Part shown: positions 50,184 through 59,622 of the stretch, piece after piece | How the letters are laid out: every line of letters begins with the position of its first letter | Numbering within the stretch: position 1 is the first letter of the stretch | Assembly (NCBI GenBank): GCA_030602715.1 | Contig: JAUVZD010000009.1 | Coordinates: forward strand, 62,001-126,000 | Reading direction: 5' to 3' | From: Candidatus Coatesiibacteriota bacterium | GTDB taxonomy: Bacteria > RBG-13-66-14 > B26-G2 > JAUVZD01 | DNA: 64,000 nt | Notes under the pieces: model-generated | Database searches by the model: none | The model's input: the letters and a program-made list of their open reading frames with translations, nothing else | What the model was told of the DNA's origin: nothing | Program-made: the position numbers and the translations under genes

Positions 50184-50921
50184 TTAATCCCGTCCGCTGG
50201 GCTCGTTGTAAGCCAGGTAGCGGTGCACCATGCGCCGTTGTAGAGACTTTATTGACCCGGTGGGATTGATCTTTTTGGGGCAGAGCAGTTGGCAGTTGTA
50301 GATGGTGTGGCACTTCCACAAGCCGTGTTCTGTGTCTATCAGGTCCAGCCGCTCAAAGTCAGCGGAATCCCGGGAGTCGGCGATGAAGCGCTCAGCCTTT
50401 AGCAGGGCGGCAGGTCCCAGGTATTCCTCATCGGTGGCGGTAACTGTGCAGGATTGGGTGCATATTCCACACAGGGTGCAATCAATTATCAGGTCCAGGT
50501 TGGCTCGCTCATCGGGAGACTGTGTGTATTCAGCATTCTCCTGTGCCGGTTTTCCGGCGATAAGCCAGGGTTGGATGTAGCGATATTTATCCCAGAATTT
50601 GGTCATGTCGGTTATCAGGTCCTTGGCGATGGGCAAGTTCGCCATAGGTCGTAATACAACCGACCCCCTGGAGACATGGGAGACCTGGGTCTCGCAAGCC
50701 AGGCGGTAGCGACCGTTTATGTGCATGGAGCAGGAGCCACAGACCCCAGCCCGACAGGCATTGCGGAAGGCTAGAGTGCCGTCCAAGTTATACTGGATGT
50801 AGAACAGCCCGTCCAGGATGGTCATCCCCTCTTGATAGGGAACCCGGAAGGATTGGTAGTGGGGTTTGCGGTCCTTTTCGGGGTCGTAGCGGAGTATTTT
50901 GAAGGTGTATTCTTTTCTCAT
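50184..50921 (-). CDS. sdhB: Succinate dehydrogenase/fumarate reductase iron-sulfur subunit
   Basis: CRAGVCGSCSMHINGRYRLAC, CTLCGICTQSC, CHTIYNCQLLCPKKINP. Start trimmed to MRKEYTFKILRYDPEKD. Confidence 0.93.
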   Translation of the reverse strand: MRKEYTFKILRYDPEKDRKPHYQSFRVPYQEGMTILDGLFYIQYNLDGTLAFRNACRAGVCGSCSMHINGRYRLACETQVSHVSRGSVVLRPMANLPIAKDLITDMTKFWDKYRYIQPWLIAGKPAQENAEYTQSPDERANLDLIIDCTLCGICTQSCTVTATDEEYLGPAALLKAERFIADSRDSADFERLDLIDTEHGLWKCHTIYNCQLLCPKKINPTGSIKSLQRRMVHRYLAYNEPSGRD

Positions 50922-50941
50922 TTTTCTCATTCCTTTCCGGG

Positions 50942-52675
50942 TTAGTATTTTCGTTCCTTGGGCTCCCACAAGCCCATGGTGACCTCGCCGTATTCAATGC
51001 GGGGATGCTCGTCCTCCAGGTAGCAGAGGGTGTGTTTCAGCCAGTTGGCGTCGTCGCGCTTGGGATAGTCGTTTCTGAAATGGGAGCCCCGGCTCTCCGT
51101 GCGGTTGAGGGCTCCGGCAACCGTGCATTCGGCGGCATCCAGGTTTCCGCCCAAATCCATGATGTTATACAACCCGAAGTTGAAGATTCTGCTTCCACCG
51201 GAGCCGGGGAATGCCACCTGCTTGAAGCGTTCTTTGAGTTTCTGTATGGTGGAGAGTGCCTCGCTTAACTGCTCTTCATCGCGGAAGATAAACACCTTCT
51301 CCGTCATAGTGTTCTCCATTGTCTCCTTTATCTCCGCAAAGGATTCTCCCTCTGTGCGCCCCTCCATTTCGGAGAGTTCCTTCTCCACCCTGGCTTCAGC
51401 CTCCTCAAAGGCTTTGCTCTTTTTGGCGGCACCGGCGGTGGTGATATATTCAGCCATTGCCCTTCCGCCGATGGCTCCGAAGACGATGGTCTCCAGCAGG
51501 CTGTTTCCTCCCAGGCGGTTGGCACCGTGAACGGAGATGCAAGTGCACTCGCCGGCGGCATAGAAGCCGGGGAGAACGGTGGCGCAGTTCTCATCGGTGG
51601 AGATTCCGCCCATTGTATAATGTTGACCGGGCTGAACCGGCAGGGGTTCTGTTATGGGGTCCACGCCGGCAAAGTTCATGGCGATATCTCTGATGCCGGG
51701 CAGGCGGGCCATAATCTTCTTCTCCCCCAGGTGGGTCAGGTCAAGATGGAGGTAGTTCTTTCCGCCGATTCCCCTTCCAGCCAGCATCTCTTTAGCCATG
51801 TTGCGGGAGGTTATGTCCCTGGGTGATACCTCCATAGCCACCGCTGAATCCGGATAGTTTGCCAGGAAGCGCTCTCCCTGGTCGTTGGTCAGGAAGCCTC
51901 CCTCGCCACGACAGCCCTCGGTCATCAGTATGTTGGAGCCGTATAGGGTTGTGGGGTGGAATTGGACGAACTCCATATCTTTAAGCGGGACGCCATTTCG
52001 GTAAGGAATAGCCATACCCAAGCCGGTGGAGATGAGGGCGTTGGTGGTGTTGGCATACATCTTACCTGCACCCCCGGTGGCGAACATAACCGCATCGGCA
52101 CGGAAGACCTCCAGCTTTCCGCTGGCCATCTCCGTAGCCACAACGCCCACACATCGTCCCTCGTCAATGACCAGGTCAATTACGAAATATTCATCGTAGA
52201 AGACGAAGTTTTCCCGCTCGCTCGCTTGCTCCAGTTGCACCGCCTTTTCGTAAAGGGTGTGCAGGAGGACATGCCCGGTCTTGTCGGTAGCGTAGGCGGT
52301 GCGAGGATAGCCCGCCCCGCCGAAGGGACGCTGGGCGATGAGGCCCTCGTGGGTGCGGCTGAAGGGACAACCCCAGTTCTCCATCTCCCGGATACGTAGG
52401 GGAGCCTCCTGGGTCATCTTCAGTGCCGCCGGTTGGTCGGCAAGGTAGTCGGAGCCTTTAACCGTGTCAAAGGCGTGCTTTTCCGGGCTGTCCGCCTTGC
52501 CCCGGGGATGATTCCCTAAGGCGGCGTTTATCCCTCCCTGAGCGGCAAGCGAGTGGGAACGAACGGGATGAACCCGGGATAGGACGGCGACCTTTATGTT
52601 GTTCTGGTTTAGCTCCACCGCAGCCCTGAGCCCGGCCAGTCCAGCTCCGATGATTATTGCTTGATGGTATTTCAT
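50942..52675 (-). CDS. sdhA: Succinate dehydrogenase/fumarate reductase flavoprotein subunit
   Basis: IIIGAGLAGLRAAVEL, RSHSLAAQGGINAALGN, HTLYEKA, MGGISTDENC, GECTCISVHGANRLGGNSLLE. Start set at 52675. Confidence 0.95.
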   Translation of the reverse strand: MKYHQAIIIGAGLAGLRAAVELNQNNIKVAVLSRVHPVRSHSLAAQGGINAALGNHPRGKADSPEKHAFDTVKGSDYLADQPAALKMTQEAPLRIREMENWGCPFSRTHEGLIAQRPFGGAGYPRTAYATDKTGHVLLHTLYEKAVQLEQASERENFVFYDEYFVIDLVIDEGRCVGVVATEMASGKLEVFRADAVMFATGGAGKMYANTTNALISTGLGMAIPYRNGVPLKDMEFVQFHPTTLYGSNILMTEGCRGEGGFLTNDQGERFLANYPDSAVAMEVSPRDITSRNMAKEMLAGRGIGGKNYLHLDLTHLGEKKIMARLPGIRDIAMNFAGVDPITEPLPVQPGQHYTMGGISTDENCATVLPGFYAAGECTCISVHGANRLGGNSLLETIVFGAIGGRAMAEYITTAGAAKKSKAFEEAEARVEKELSEMEGRTEGESFAEIKETMENTMTEKVFIFRDEEQLSEALSTIQKLKERFKQVAFPGSGGSRIFNFGLYNIMDLGGNLDAAECTVAGALNRTESRGSHFRNDYPKRDDANWLKHTLCYLEDEHPRIEYGEVTMGLWEPKERKY

Positions 52676-52689
52676 TTGGCGAACCTCCT

Positions 52690-53091
52690 TTAGCGGGCTT
52701 GGATGAAGCTGTAGGGTAGCTCGGGCAGGAACCAGAAGAGGCTGGCTACAGCGATGATTAGGAAGATGATGAAGAAGAACCACCAAAGGGCTCTCTGCTT
52801 GCTGGTGATGGGCAGGAAGTCAGTTAAGAGAAGGCGCAGACCGTTCAATCCGTGGATTAAGATGCAGAGCAGAAGCAGATATTCGCCGATGTGGAAGAGA
52901 GTTGTGTTGTAGAGCTCAAAGGCGTTTTTTAAGGCTTCAGCACCCTCAAAGGCATGGGAGAGAGACCACAGGTGAATGAACAGATATATCACCAGGATTA
53001 TGCCGGTTACTCGGTGGAGGATGAAGGTGAACATCCCTTGATTGGGGTTCAGCTTCATCTCCCTAAAGTAGCGGAAGTATCTCTGTATCAT
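52690..53091 (-). CDS. sdhC: Succinate dehydrogenase membrane anchor / cytochrome b subunit
   Basis: HRVTGIILVIYLFIHLWSLSHAF...HGLNGLRLLLTDF; next to sdhA. Confidence 0.8.
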   Translation of the reverse strand: MIQRYFRYFREMKLNPNQGMFTFILHRVTGIILVIYLFIHLWSLSHAFEGAEALKNAFELYNTTLFHIGEYLLLLCILIHGLNGLRLLLTDFLPITSKQRALWWFFFIIFLIIAVASLFWFLPELPYSFIQAR

Positions 53092-53103
53092 CGCACGCCT
53101 CCT

Positions 53104-53490
53104 TTACGGTGAGGGAACGGGGTTGATGGAGACGGGGGATGATACAGCCACCAGACGGGTGAGGATGAGGAAGCCTAATACGGTGATGGCAATGCCCAGA
53201 ATCCAGAAGATGAAGGTCCACCCTCTGCGAGCTTTGCGGGAGATGCCCAGATCGCAGATGACCGTATAGATACCGTTCAGGGCGTGGTAGGTTACCGCGG
53301 CTAGCAAGGTGAAGTCAAATATCTGCCAGCCGATACTGGTGATGCGGGTGACCATGGTGTCTATCAGCTCGGTTTTGACCGAGATGTAATAGTGCACTAC
53401 CATAAAGTGAACCACTACCCCGATGAAGATGTAGACCGCGGTGATTCTCTGCATAAGCCAGGACCACACGCCGGTCTTGGTGATGTCCAC
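53104..53490 (-). CDS. sdhD: Succinate dehydrogenase membrane anchor subunit
   Basis: SWLMQRITAVYIFIGVVVHFMVVHYY...TYHALNGIYTVICDLGI; assignment of C versus D not certain. Confidence 0.72.
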   Translation of the reverse strand: MDITKTGVWSWLMQRITAVYIFIGVVVHFMVVHYYISVKTELIDTMVTRITSIGWQIFDFTLLAAVTYHALNGIYTVICDLGISRKARRGWTFIFWILGIAITVLGFLILTRLVAVSSPVSINPVPSP

Positions 53491-53656
53491 TTGGATGCCC
53501 CCTTTGAAAGAATTGATGAAATTTCTGGATGGAAAGATTGCCCCAGCACCTGGAGAGTCCAGAGCGCTGAGATTGTGAAATTTTTAATAGGTTAAATTAA
53601 CATAGAAGGGGGGCTGTGTCAAGGGGGGAAAGGGGGAGTTTATATATTGAAAGAAA

Positions 53657-53677
53657 CCGCCCCCGAGATGGGGGCGG
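53657..53677 (-). terminator. Intrinsic terminator of 53704..54636
   Basis: Minus strand CCGCCCCCATCTCGGGGGCGG TTTCTTT. Confidence 0.7.
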
Positions 53678-53703
53678 GGTGGTTATTTCTGCTGGTGGCT
53701 TGC

Positions 53704-54636
53704 TTAGAACTTGGAGATGGTCAACAGTCCGTCTTCATTGGCGTAGGCGATGTAGGTCTTTCCGCCGGTGATGCAGACATCTACGCCTTTGCAACCGTCA
53801 ACGGTGATGGTCTCCTTGCGCACCGAACTGGCGTCGGCTGTGGAGGAGACATTAAAGGTATTCATGAAGATGTAATTGGTATCCTCGGAAGCCCACACCA
53901 CACAAAGCTCTCCATTGGCGGAATAAGTGCATGCGGGAGACAGCTTGGTTTTCTCCTCCAGCTCGGTGTCGTGGTAGCCGATGACATTTATCTCCCCGCC
54001 GGTATACTGCAGGGCGAAACAGGTGATGTGGACCTTGTCCTTGTCACCCCTCCAGACTACCGTGGCTAAATCACCGAAGATGTCAAGTGATGCCTCTGAT
54101 TTTGCCTCCAGCTCGTTGTAGCGTATATCGCACAGGTTGTTGTAGGCGCCGATTTGGTCTATGTTGGAGCCTATAAGTGTAACCCCGGGTTTTTTACTGG
54201 ATATCCAGGTGTTTACCACATAATCATCCCAGCCGGCTACCGAGGGACCGTATTCGGCTGAAGGACTATACTCGGTCGTTCCGACAAGATTGAAGTCGGT
54301 GTTAAAGAGGACGATCTTGACGTCGTCATCTTCGGTGGTAAAGGCGAGGATCAGCTTATCCCACAGGAATCCACAGTCGGGCTTGTCATTGGTGGTATAC
54401 ATTATGTCGGCGGAGGTTTGCCAGACTATTACCTGTCCCCCGGCGGTTACCAGTTTAACCTTGCCGAAGAGGATGTCCTTATCCTTGTCGGCGTAGGCGA
54501 CATAGAAGTTGCCGTCCGTGGTGGTGATGCTCGGTCCCTTTACCACCTCAATGTCCGAGGTGTATTTGATGTCGGCAAGAGCCGGACCGGCCAGGATAAG
54601 TCCACCAATTAATACTGCTGATAGAATCATTCTCAT
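53704..54636 (-). CDS. Secreted beta-propeller-like hypothetical protein
   Basis: Signal peptide; repeated GNFYVAYADKDKDI / GKTYIAYANEDGLLTI motifs at spaced intervals. Confidence 0.6.
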   Translation of the reverse strand: MRMILSAVLIGGLILAGPALADIKYTSDIEVVKGPSITTTDGNFYVAYADKDKDILFGKVKLVTAGGQVIVWQTSADIMYTTNDKPDCGFLWDKLILAFTTEDDDVKIVLFNTDFNLVGTTEYSPSAEYGPSVAGWDDYVVNTWISSKKPGVTLIGSNIDQIGAYNNLCDIRYNELEAKSEASLDIFGDLATVVWRGDKDKVHITCFALQYTGGEINVIGYHDTELEEKTKLSPACTYSANGELCVVWASEDTNYIFMNTFNVSSTADASSVRKETITVDGCKGVDVCITGGKTYIAYANEDGLLTISKF

Positions 54637-54675
54637 AACCTTTCCCCTTTCTCTACTCTATTTGAAAGATGGATG

Positions 54676-55236
54676 CTACTCAACTTTGAATTCGCCTTCC
54701 GTGAAATCATGTAGTTCAACATCGCCGAAATCCGGTTCACTGGATAGGAGCTCAACCCGCTTTATATACTTTAACCCCTTGGGGTGATTGTATTTGCGGT
54801 CCAGATTTACCACATACATCTCCAGCCCCACCTGCTTCAAACCTTTGTCCAGGTCCCTTTCTTCGGGGATGCCATAGACAAAGAGCGAATGACCGCTTTT
54901 CCAGGAGGAGGTGGATTCGGCTTCTATAATTTCTCCCTGGGAGGTGGCTATGGTCATCCCCCGGCGTCCGTGGCGCTCAAACCAGGATATATCCCCAAGA
55001 TTCAATTGATAAGCTACTCCCACCTCCTCGTCAAGCACCCACAGGAAGCTGGAATCAAAGATGAAGGTCCCCTCTATCACCGCGCCGTCCTCCAAGTATA
55101 TTCGAGCCTCCGCCCAGAATCCATAGTCGTTGTAATCATAGGAGAAGTAGTCCCAATAGTATGCTCCCCAACTCAAAGCGGTCAGGGACAGGAGAAGTGG
55201 AAGGAGGACGAAAGATATTTTTTTCACTTTTTTCAT
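54676..55236 (-). CDS. Secreted hypothetical protein
   Basis: MKKVKKISFVLLPLLLSLTALSWG signal peptide at internal Met; EARIYLEDGAVIEGTFIFDSSFLWV. Confidence 0.55.
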   Translation of the reverse strand: MKKVKKISFVLLPLLLSLTALSWGAYYWDYFSYDYNDYGFWAEARIYLEDGAVIEGTFIFDSSFLWVLDEEVGVAYQLNLGDISWFERHGRRGMTIATSQGEIIEAESTSSWKSGHSLFVYGIPEERDLDKGLKQVGLEMYVVNLDRKYNHPKGLKYIKRVELLSSEPDFGDVELHDFTEGEFKVE

Positions 55237-55271
55237 AGTTTCCTTTTGAAGTTTCCAGCCTGAAAATCCGC

Positions 55272-56285
55272 TCACCATACCTTCTGCGTGTAGGTGGTGA
55301 AGGTGGTGCGGCTGCCGGGGTTGTAGTCATCTATCCAGGAGACCCAGATGTTCCCCTTGTGTTCGTAGATATTAAAATGAGTGACTTTCTCTCTGAATAT
55401 CTTCTCCTCAGTATGGATGGTTAGAATGCCGTCGGTGGGTTCATAGGAGCGGATGTGAATCATCTCATCGGAATAGTCCACCCATCCCAGATAGAGGACG
55501 CCCTCGTGTGTCTCCACTGCCGGTGGGCAGGAAGGAAGACCGCCATTTGCTGTGTAGGCTTTGATGTTCAAAGGGCGTTCCTCTGCCTGGATGAGGTCTA
55601 TTTTGGTGCCCTTCTCCTCAATCTCAAAGGGGATTATGTGCACAGCTCCATCGTTGTCCGCATATGCAAGGTAGAGATAACCGTCAAGCACGGTGATGGA
55701 AGGGGGTAGGGAGGTGGTGAAGTCGTAGAGGGTGCGCTGAATCTTGATTTTTGCTTTACCTTTTTTGCTGACCGAGAGACAGCATAGCCCGATATTCCCC
55801 TCACCTCCGCTGACCACCCAGGCGACAAAGACTTTCTTGCCGTAGGCGGCGACAGTTGGAGCGCTGGCGCTCTTTTCGGTAAGCACCTTATTGAAGATAT
55901 AATCCAGCTCACCACTGCGAGTTAACTCAATGAAGCTTAAGCGGATATAACTGTCAGCGTCAATGAAGGCTAAGGAGAGGATATCGCCCAAACATACAGC
56001 GGTGTTTTTCCGGGTGGTGTCGGTTAGAACCACTGAGTCTACAACCTCGGCACTACCCCCTGATTTCAGTTCCAGCAACACCACTTTGAGGCTGAAGTCC
56101 TCTCGGGCGTATGTTGCTAAGAGCTCGCTTCCCGAGGAGATGACCGCTGGATTCTCTCCCGATTTTATCTTCAGATTGTATTCGGTAGCGGAAAGTGCCG
56201 GGGAGACCAGGAGTATAAAAAATAGGAAGACTATCACAAATGCCCTGAACTCTTTACTCACACCAGCCCCCTTAAAAAAATTCAT
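55272..56285 (-). CDS. Secreted beta-propeller-like hypothetical protein (likely paralog of 53704..54636)
   Basis: DGYLYLAYADNDGAVHIIPF, GKKVFVAWVVSGG, EGVLYLGWVDYSDEMIHIRSY, GNIWVSWIDDY repeats. Confidence 0.6.
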   Translation of the reverse strand: MNFFKGAGVSKEFRAFVIVFLFFILLVSPALSATEYNLKIKSGENPAVISSGSELLATYAREDFSLKVVLLELKSGGSAEVVDSVVLTDTTRKNTAVCLGDILSLAFIDADSYIRLSFIELTRSGELDYIFNKVLTEKSASAPTVAAYGKKVFVAWVVSGGEGNIGLCCLSVSKKGKAKIKIQRTLYDFTTSLPPSITVLDGYLYLAYADNDGAVHIIPFEIEEKGTKIDLIQAEERPLNIKAYTANGGLPSCPPAVETHEGVLYLGWVDYSDEMIHIRSYEPTDGILTIHTEEKIFREKVTHFNIYEHKGNIWVSWIDDYNPGSRTTFTTYTQKVW

Positions 56286-56414
56286 GTAAATGCTATCATT
56301 TTAACACGCCCCTGTCAAGACCTCTTAATTTGGAAGTTTTTCGGTCTATGTTAAACTTCGGGGGTCAATTCTTAGAAATTTGGGCGGTGTAAAATCCTCG
56401 TTTCCAATCGCCAT

Positions 56415-56894
56415 TTAATCCTCCATAGGTCTGGCGTTCTCAATGGTGAACCAATCCATTCCCAGAACTAAATTATCCAGTTCCCGCTGGAGGATCGTCC
56501 TGTGTTCCAGCTCCATCTCCCTCAAGCCCTGGAACATCCTCTGTGCATCCTCTTCTGTTGCCTCTTCGGAGTAACGACAGTAGAGTTCCGCCGCTTCTAT
56601 CTCCTCATTTATGGCGAACTCTAGGACTTGACGGGTGGTTGCCGGGTCGGGGGAGACCTCAGGTAATTTAGGCTCTTCCATATCTTTCAAGTCCGGCTCT
56701 TTACCGAAACACGTCTTATAATGATTGCGCAGTTCAGCTTCGTGCCCTTTCTCGTCCTCCAATATGGCTAGAATCCGTTCCTTGGGCGTTTCCTTGAAGC
56801 ATACTTCTGCCAGACTGCTGTAAAGCTTCTGAGCGGTTATCTCATTAATTATCGCCAGCTTCAATTCCTCTTGCAGTCTAATCCTCTCGCTCAT
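56415..56894 (-). CDS. Rubrerythrin/ferritin-like diiron protein
   Basis: EELKLAIINEITAQKLYSSLAEVCF...ILEDEKGHEAELRNHY...EFAINEEIEAAELYCRYSEEA...EMELEHRTIL. Start trimmed to MSERIRLQ. Confidence 0.8.
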   Translation of the reverse strand: MSERIRLQEELKLAIINEITAQKLYSSLAEVCFKETPKERILAILEDEKGHEAELRNHYKTCFGKEPDLKDMEEPKLPEVSPDPATTRQVLEFAINEEIEAAELYCRYSEEATEEDAQRMFQGLREMELEHRTILQRELDNLVLGMDWFTIENARPMED

Positions 56895-57517
56895 AAGAAC
56901 ACCTTTCCATAAAGTGCATTGATTGAAGGAAAAAGACCGCACCGTTGGTTGCGCAGACCCCAGCCTAGTTTTCTCCTCCATAGCTCTTTAACCGCCAGAT
57001 AGAGAGCCCAGACGCTTATCCCCACCACTGTACCCACTACCGCCCCGCCGAGAATATCCGAAGGATAGTGCACACCTACATAGACCCGGGAGTAGGAGAC
57101 CAGGATGGCTGTGGGGAACATCACCCAGCCCAGCCCCCGGTGGCGGAGTTGGAGCATCGTCGCTGCGGCGAAGTGCACGCTGGCATGGGAGGAGGGGAAG
57201 GAGCCGGAGGTGGTGGTGGAGACAATCAAGCGAACCCCTTCAAGGGTATACGGTGGGCGCGGGCGACCGAAGAGGGGCTTCAGCAGGGAGCAGGTGAGCT
57301 GGTCGGCGCAGGCGATGACCACAACCACCAGAAGGAGGCTGACCAACCCCTCCCCTCGCCTTTCCACTATCAAAACCCCCAAAACTACAGCGAAGAAAAT
57401 CCACCCAAAGCGCTTGTCGGTCACGGTTATCATCAGGTAGTCAAGTGGGGGTAGAGTTAGAGTTTGATTGATGAGGGTAAAAAGCCAGTAATCCACCTGT
57501 TGCAGAAAGCCCCACAT
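56891..57517 (-). CDS. PAP2-family phosphatase
   Basis: KPLFGRPRP, GSFPSSHASVHFAAA, SRVYVGVHYPSDILGG. Confidence 0.92.
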   Translation of the reverse strand: MWGFLQQVDYWLFTLINQTLTLPPLDYLMITVTDKRFGWIFFAVVLGVLIVERRGEGLVSLLLVVVVIACADQLTCSLLKPLFGRPRPPYTLEGVRLIVSTTTSGSFPSSHASVHFAAATMLQLRHRGLGWVMFPTAILVSYSRVYVGVHYPSDILGGAVVGTVVGISVWALYLAVKELWRRKLGWGLRNQRCGLFPSINALYGKVFL

Positions 57518-57520
57518 CTA

Positions 57521-58084
57521 TTACTCCGCCAGGAGTTTCTCCACCTCTGTATCCATCATATTCCCGGTGTCGGGGGAGTATCCTATTCGGCTCTTTACGA
57601 TTTTTCCCTCTTTATCTATTATGAAGAAAGTGGGGATGCCGGTGATTCCACCGTAGGCGTCGGCGACATCGTCGTTACCTATGACCATGGGGTAATTGAC
57701 GCCCATCTCCTCGGCAAAGGTTTTCACCAGCATCTCGGCATCAGAGCCAGTATCCAGGGATACGCCGATCACCTCAAAGCCCTGAGGTCCATATTTATCC
57801 TTCATGGATATGAGATGAGGAACCGCCTTTACGCATGGGGGACACCAGGTAGCCCAGAAGTCAATGATGAGCACCTTCCCCCGGAAGCTGGCAGGACCGA
57901 TAATGTTACCCTCCAGATCGGGAAGGCTGAAGTCCGGGGCAAGAGAGGTGTCCTGTGATGAGTCTATCTCAGAGTGATTCCCGGTGTCCTCCGTCGTATC
58001 TGCCGACTTCTCATCGTTCTTTTGGCAGGCGACAGCCCCGGTCATCAAAACCAAACAGATGAGGATGTATAATGGTTTCCTCAT
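57521..58084 (-). CDS. TlpA/ResA-like thioredoxin-fold lipoprotein
   Basis: Lipobox; APDFSLPDLEGN, LIIDFWATWCPPCVKAVPHL (CxxC), GIPTFFIIDKEGKIV. Confidence 0.93.
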   Translation of the reverse strand: MRKPLYILICLVLMTGAVACQKNDEKSADTTEDTGNHSEIDSSQDTSLAPDFSLPDLEGNIIGPASFRGKVLIIDFWATWCPPCVKAVPHLISMKDKYGPQGFEVIGVSLDTGSDAEMLVKTFAEEMGVNYPMVIGNDDVADAYGGITGIPTFFIIDKEGKIVKSRIGYSPDTGNMMDTEVEKLLAE

Positions 58085-58338
58085 GGTCGCTCCTTTTAAG
58101 CCGATGGACTCTTGGATAGTTTATTTCTGCAAGTATAACAAATCTTGGGGTATGTCGGCAAGGTTTTTGTTGGAGATAGGGGAGCGTGTGGAGGAACATA
58201 AAATAGATAAAAAAGTTAAAAAAAGACTGGAAATTTTTGAAAAAATTCAATATAATCATAATGTAGTTACACGATTTGCCCCATAAATATTGGGGAAGTT
58301 GGTCCGCCAGGAGTGATTCAAGGAGGGATTGACCTATT

Positions 58339-58839
58339 ATGCCTGAAGCCGACCTTGTAGTTTATGAGGAGGATTATGAGAAGGTCAACGCGATCCTTAA
58401 TCAGCTCCTCAGTGAGTCCCAATCCAATTTCGTCCTCCTAGTTGACCGTTCTGGTCAGCTTATATCCATTCAGGGAGAGACGAAATCTATGGATTCCATA
58501 GCTTTCGCCTCCCTGTCGGCAGGTAATTATGCTGCCACCAGCGAGCTGGCTAAAATCATAGGGGAGAGGGAGTTCTCCGTCCTCTTCCACCAGGGAGATA
58601 GGGAGTCCATCCACATCTCCATGGTCGCAGAAAGGGTAATACTGGTGGTGGTCTTTGATGATAAGACCACCTTGGGTTTGGTCCGGCTGAGGGTGAATAA
58701 GGCTTGTGAGGAGTTGGCGAGTGTCTTCACCGCCATATTTGATAAGGTCTCTGCTGAGGAGCGCAGGGCTGATGCAGTTCTGGACAGCTCCTTCCAGGGT
58801 GGGGCTGAAGAAGAGATAGACAAATTGTTCAGGGAATAG
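58339..58839 (+). CDS. Roadblock/LC7-domain protein (MglB-like)
   Basis: ESQSNFVLLVDRSGQLISIQG...IAFASLSAGNYAATSELAKIIGE. Confidence 0.85.
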   Translation: MPEADLVVYEEDYEKVNAILNQLLSESQSNFVLLVDRSGQLISIQGETKSMDSIAFASLSAGNYAATSELAKIIGEREFSVLFHQGDRESIHISMVAERVILVVVFDDKTTLGLVRLRVNKACEELASVFTAIFDKVSAEERRADAVLDSSFQGGAEEEIDKLFRE

Positions 58840-58859
58840 TTGGTTAAGGATTGTAGTAA

Positions 58860-59444
58860 ATGGCTCTCATAAATTATTCCTCCCGAGAGATTAACTGTAA
58901 AATAGTGTATTATGGTTGTGGTCTTTGCGGAAAGACCACCAATCTTCTGTATATCCACGAAAAAATCCCCGACAATATAAAGGGTGAGATGGTCAGTCTG
59001 GCAACCGAGACCGACCGCACCCTCTTCTTTGACTTCCTGCCCCTGGAGCTGGGCGCGGTGCGCGGCTTCAAAACCCGGTTCCATCTCTACACCGTCCCCG
59101 GTCAGGTGCACTACGACGCCTCAAGAAAACTTATCCTCAAGGGCGTGGACGGCATCGTCTTTGTGGTAGATTCCCAGCGGGAGAGGCTGGAGGATAATAT
59201 AGAATCCTTTGAGAATTTGAAAATAAACCTGAACAAGCAGGGGTATTCCCTGGAGGATATCCCCTACATCATCCAATACAACAAGTTGGACCTACCCAAT
59301 GTGATGACCTATGAGCAGATGGAGAGACACATAAACCCCGACGGGGTCCCCGCCTTTGAGTCCATCGCCATCTCCGGCGTCGGCGTCTTCGATACCCTCA
59401 AGGCAATCTCCAAACTGGTCATCGCCAAGCTCTCCCGTAGATAG
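58860..59444 (+). CDS. MglA-type small Ras-like GTPase
   Basis: CKIVYYGCGLCGKTTNLLYIHEKIP; LFFDFLPLELGAVRGFKTRFHLYTVPGQVHYDASRKLIL; QYNKLDLP. Confidence 0.93.
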   Translation: MALINYSSREINCKIVYYGCGLCGKTTNLLYIHEKIPDNIKGEMVSLATETDRTLFFDFLPLELGAVRGFKTRFHLYTVPGQVHYDASRKLILKGVDGIVFVVDSQRERLEDNIESFENLKINLNKQGYSLEDIPYIIQYNKLDLPNVMTYEQMERHINPDGVPAFESIAISGVGVFDTLKAISKLVIAKLSRR

Positions 59445-59472
59445 TCTGTTAGGATAGCCCAATCAAAACAAG

Positions 59473-59496
59473 CCCCCCGTTTTGTGGGGGGTTTTT
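59473..59496 (+). terminator. Intrinsic terminator after the MglA-like gene
   Basis: CCCCCCgttttgtGGGGGGttttt. Confidence 0.8.
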
Positions 59497-59557
59497 AATG
59501 TGTAGGATCTTCGCAGAGGAGGTTCAGAACTTCCTATGCAAAAAACCCCCTAAGAAA

Positions 59558-59591
59558 AAACCCAGGGAATTCCCAAAGGCTCCCTGGGTTT
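59558..59591 (-). terminator. Intrinsic terminator of the fumarase-beta gene
   Basis: AAACCCAGGGAattcccaaaggcTCCCTGGGTTT with flanking T/A tracts. Confidence 0.65.
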
Positions 59592-59622
59592 AATCACCAT
59601 AAACAAGGTTAAAGAGCGAAAT

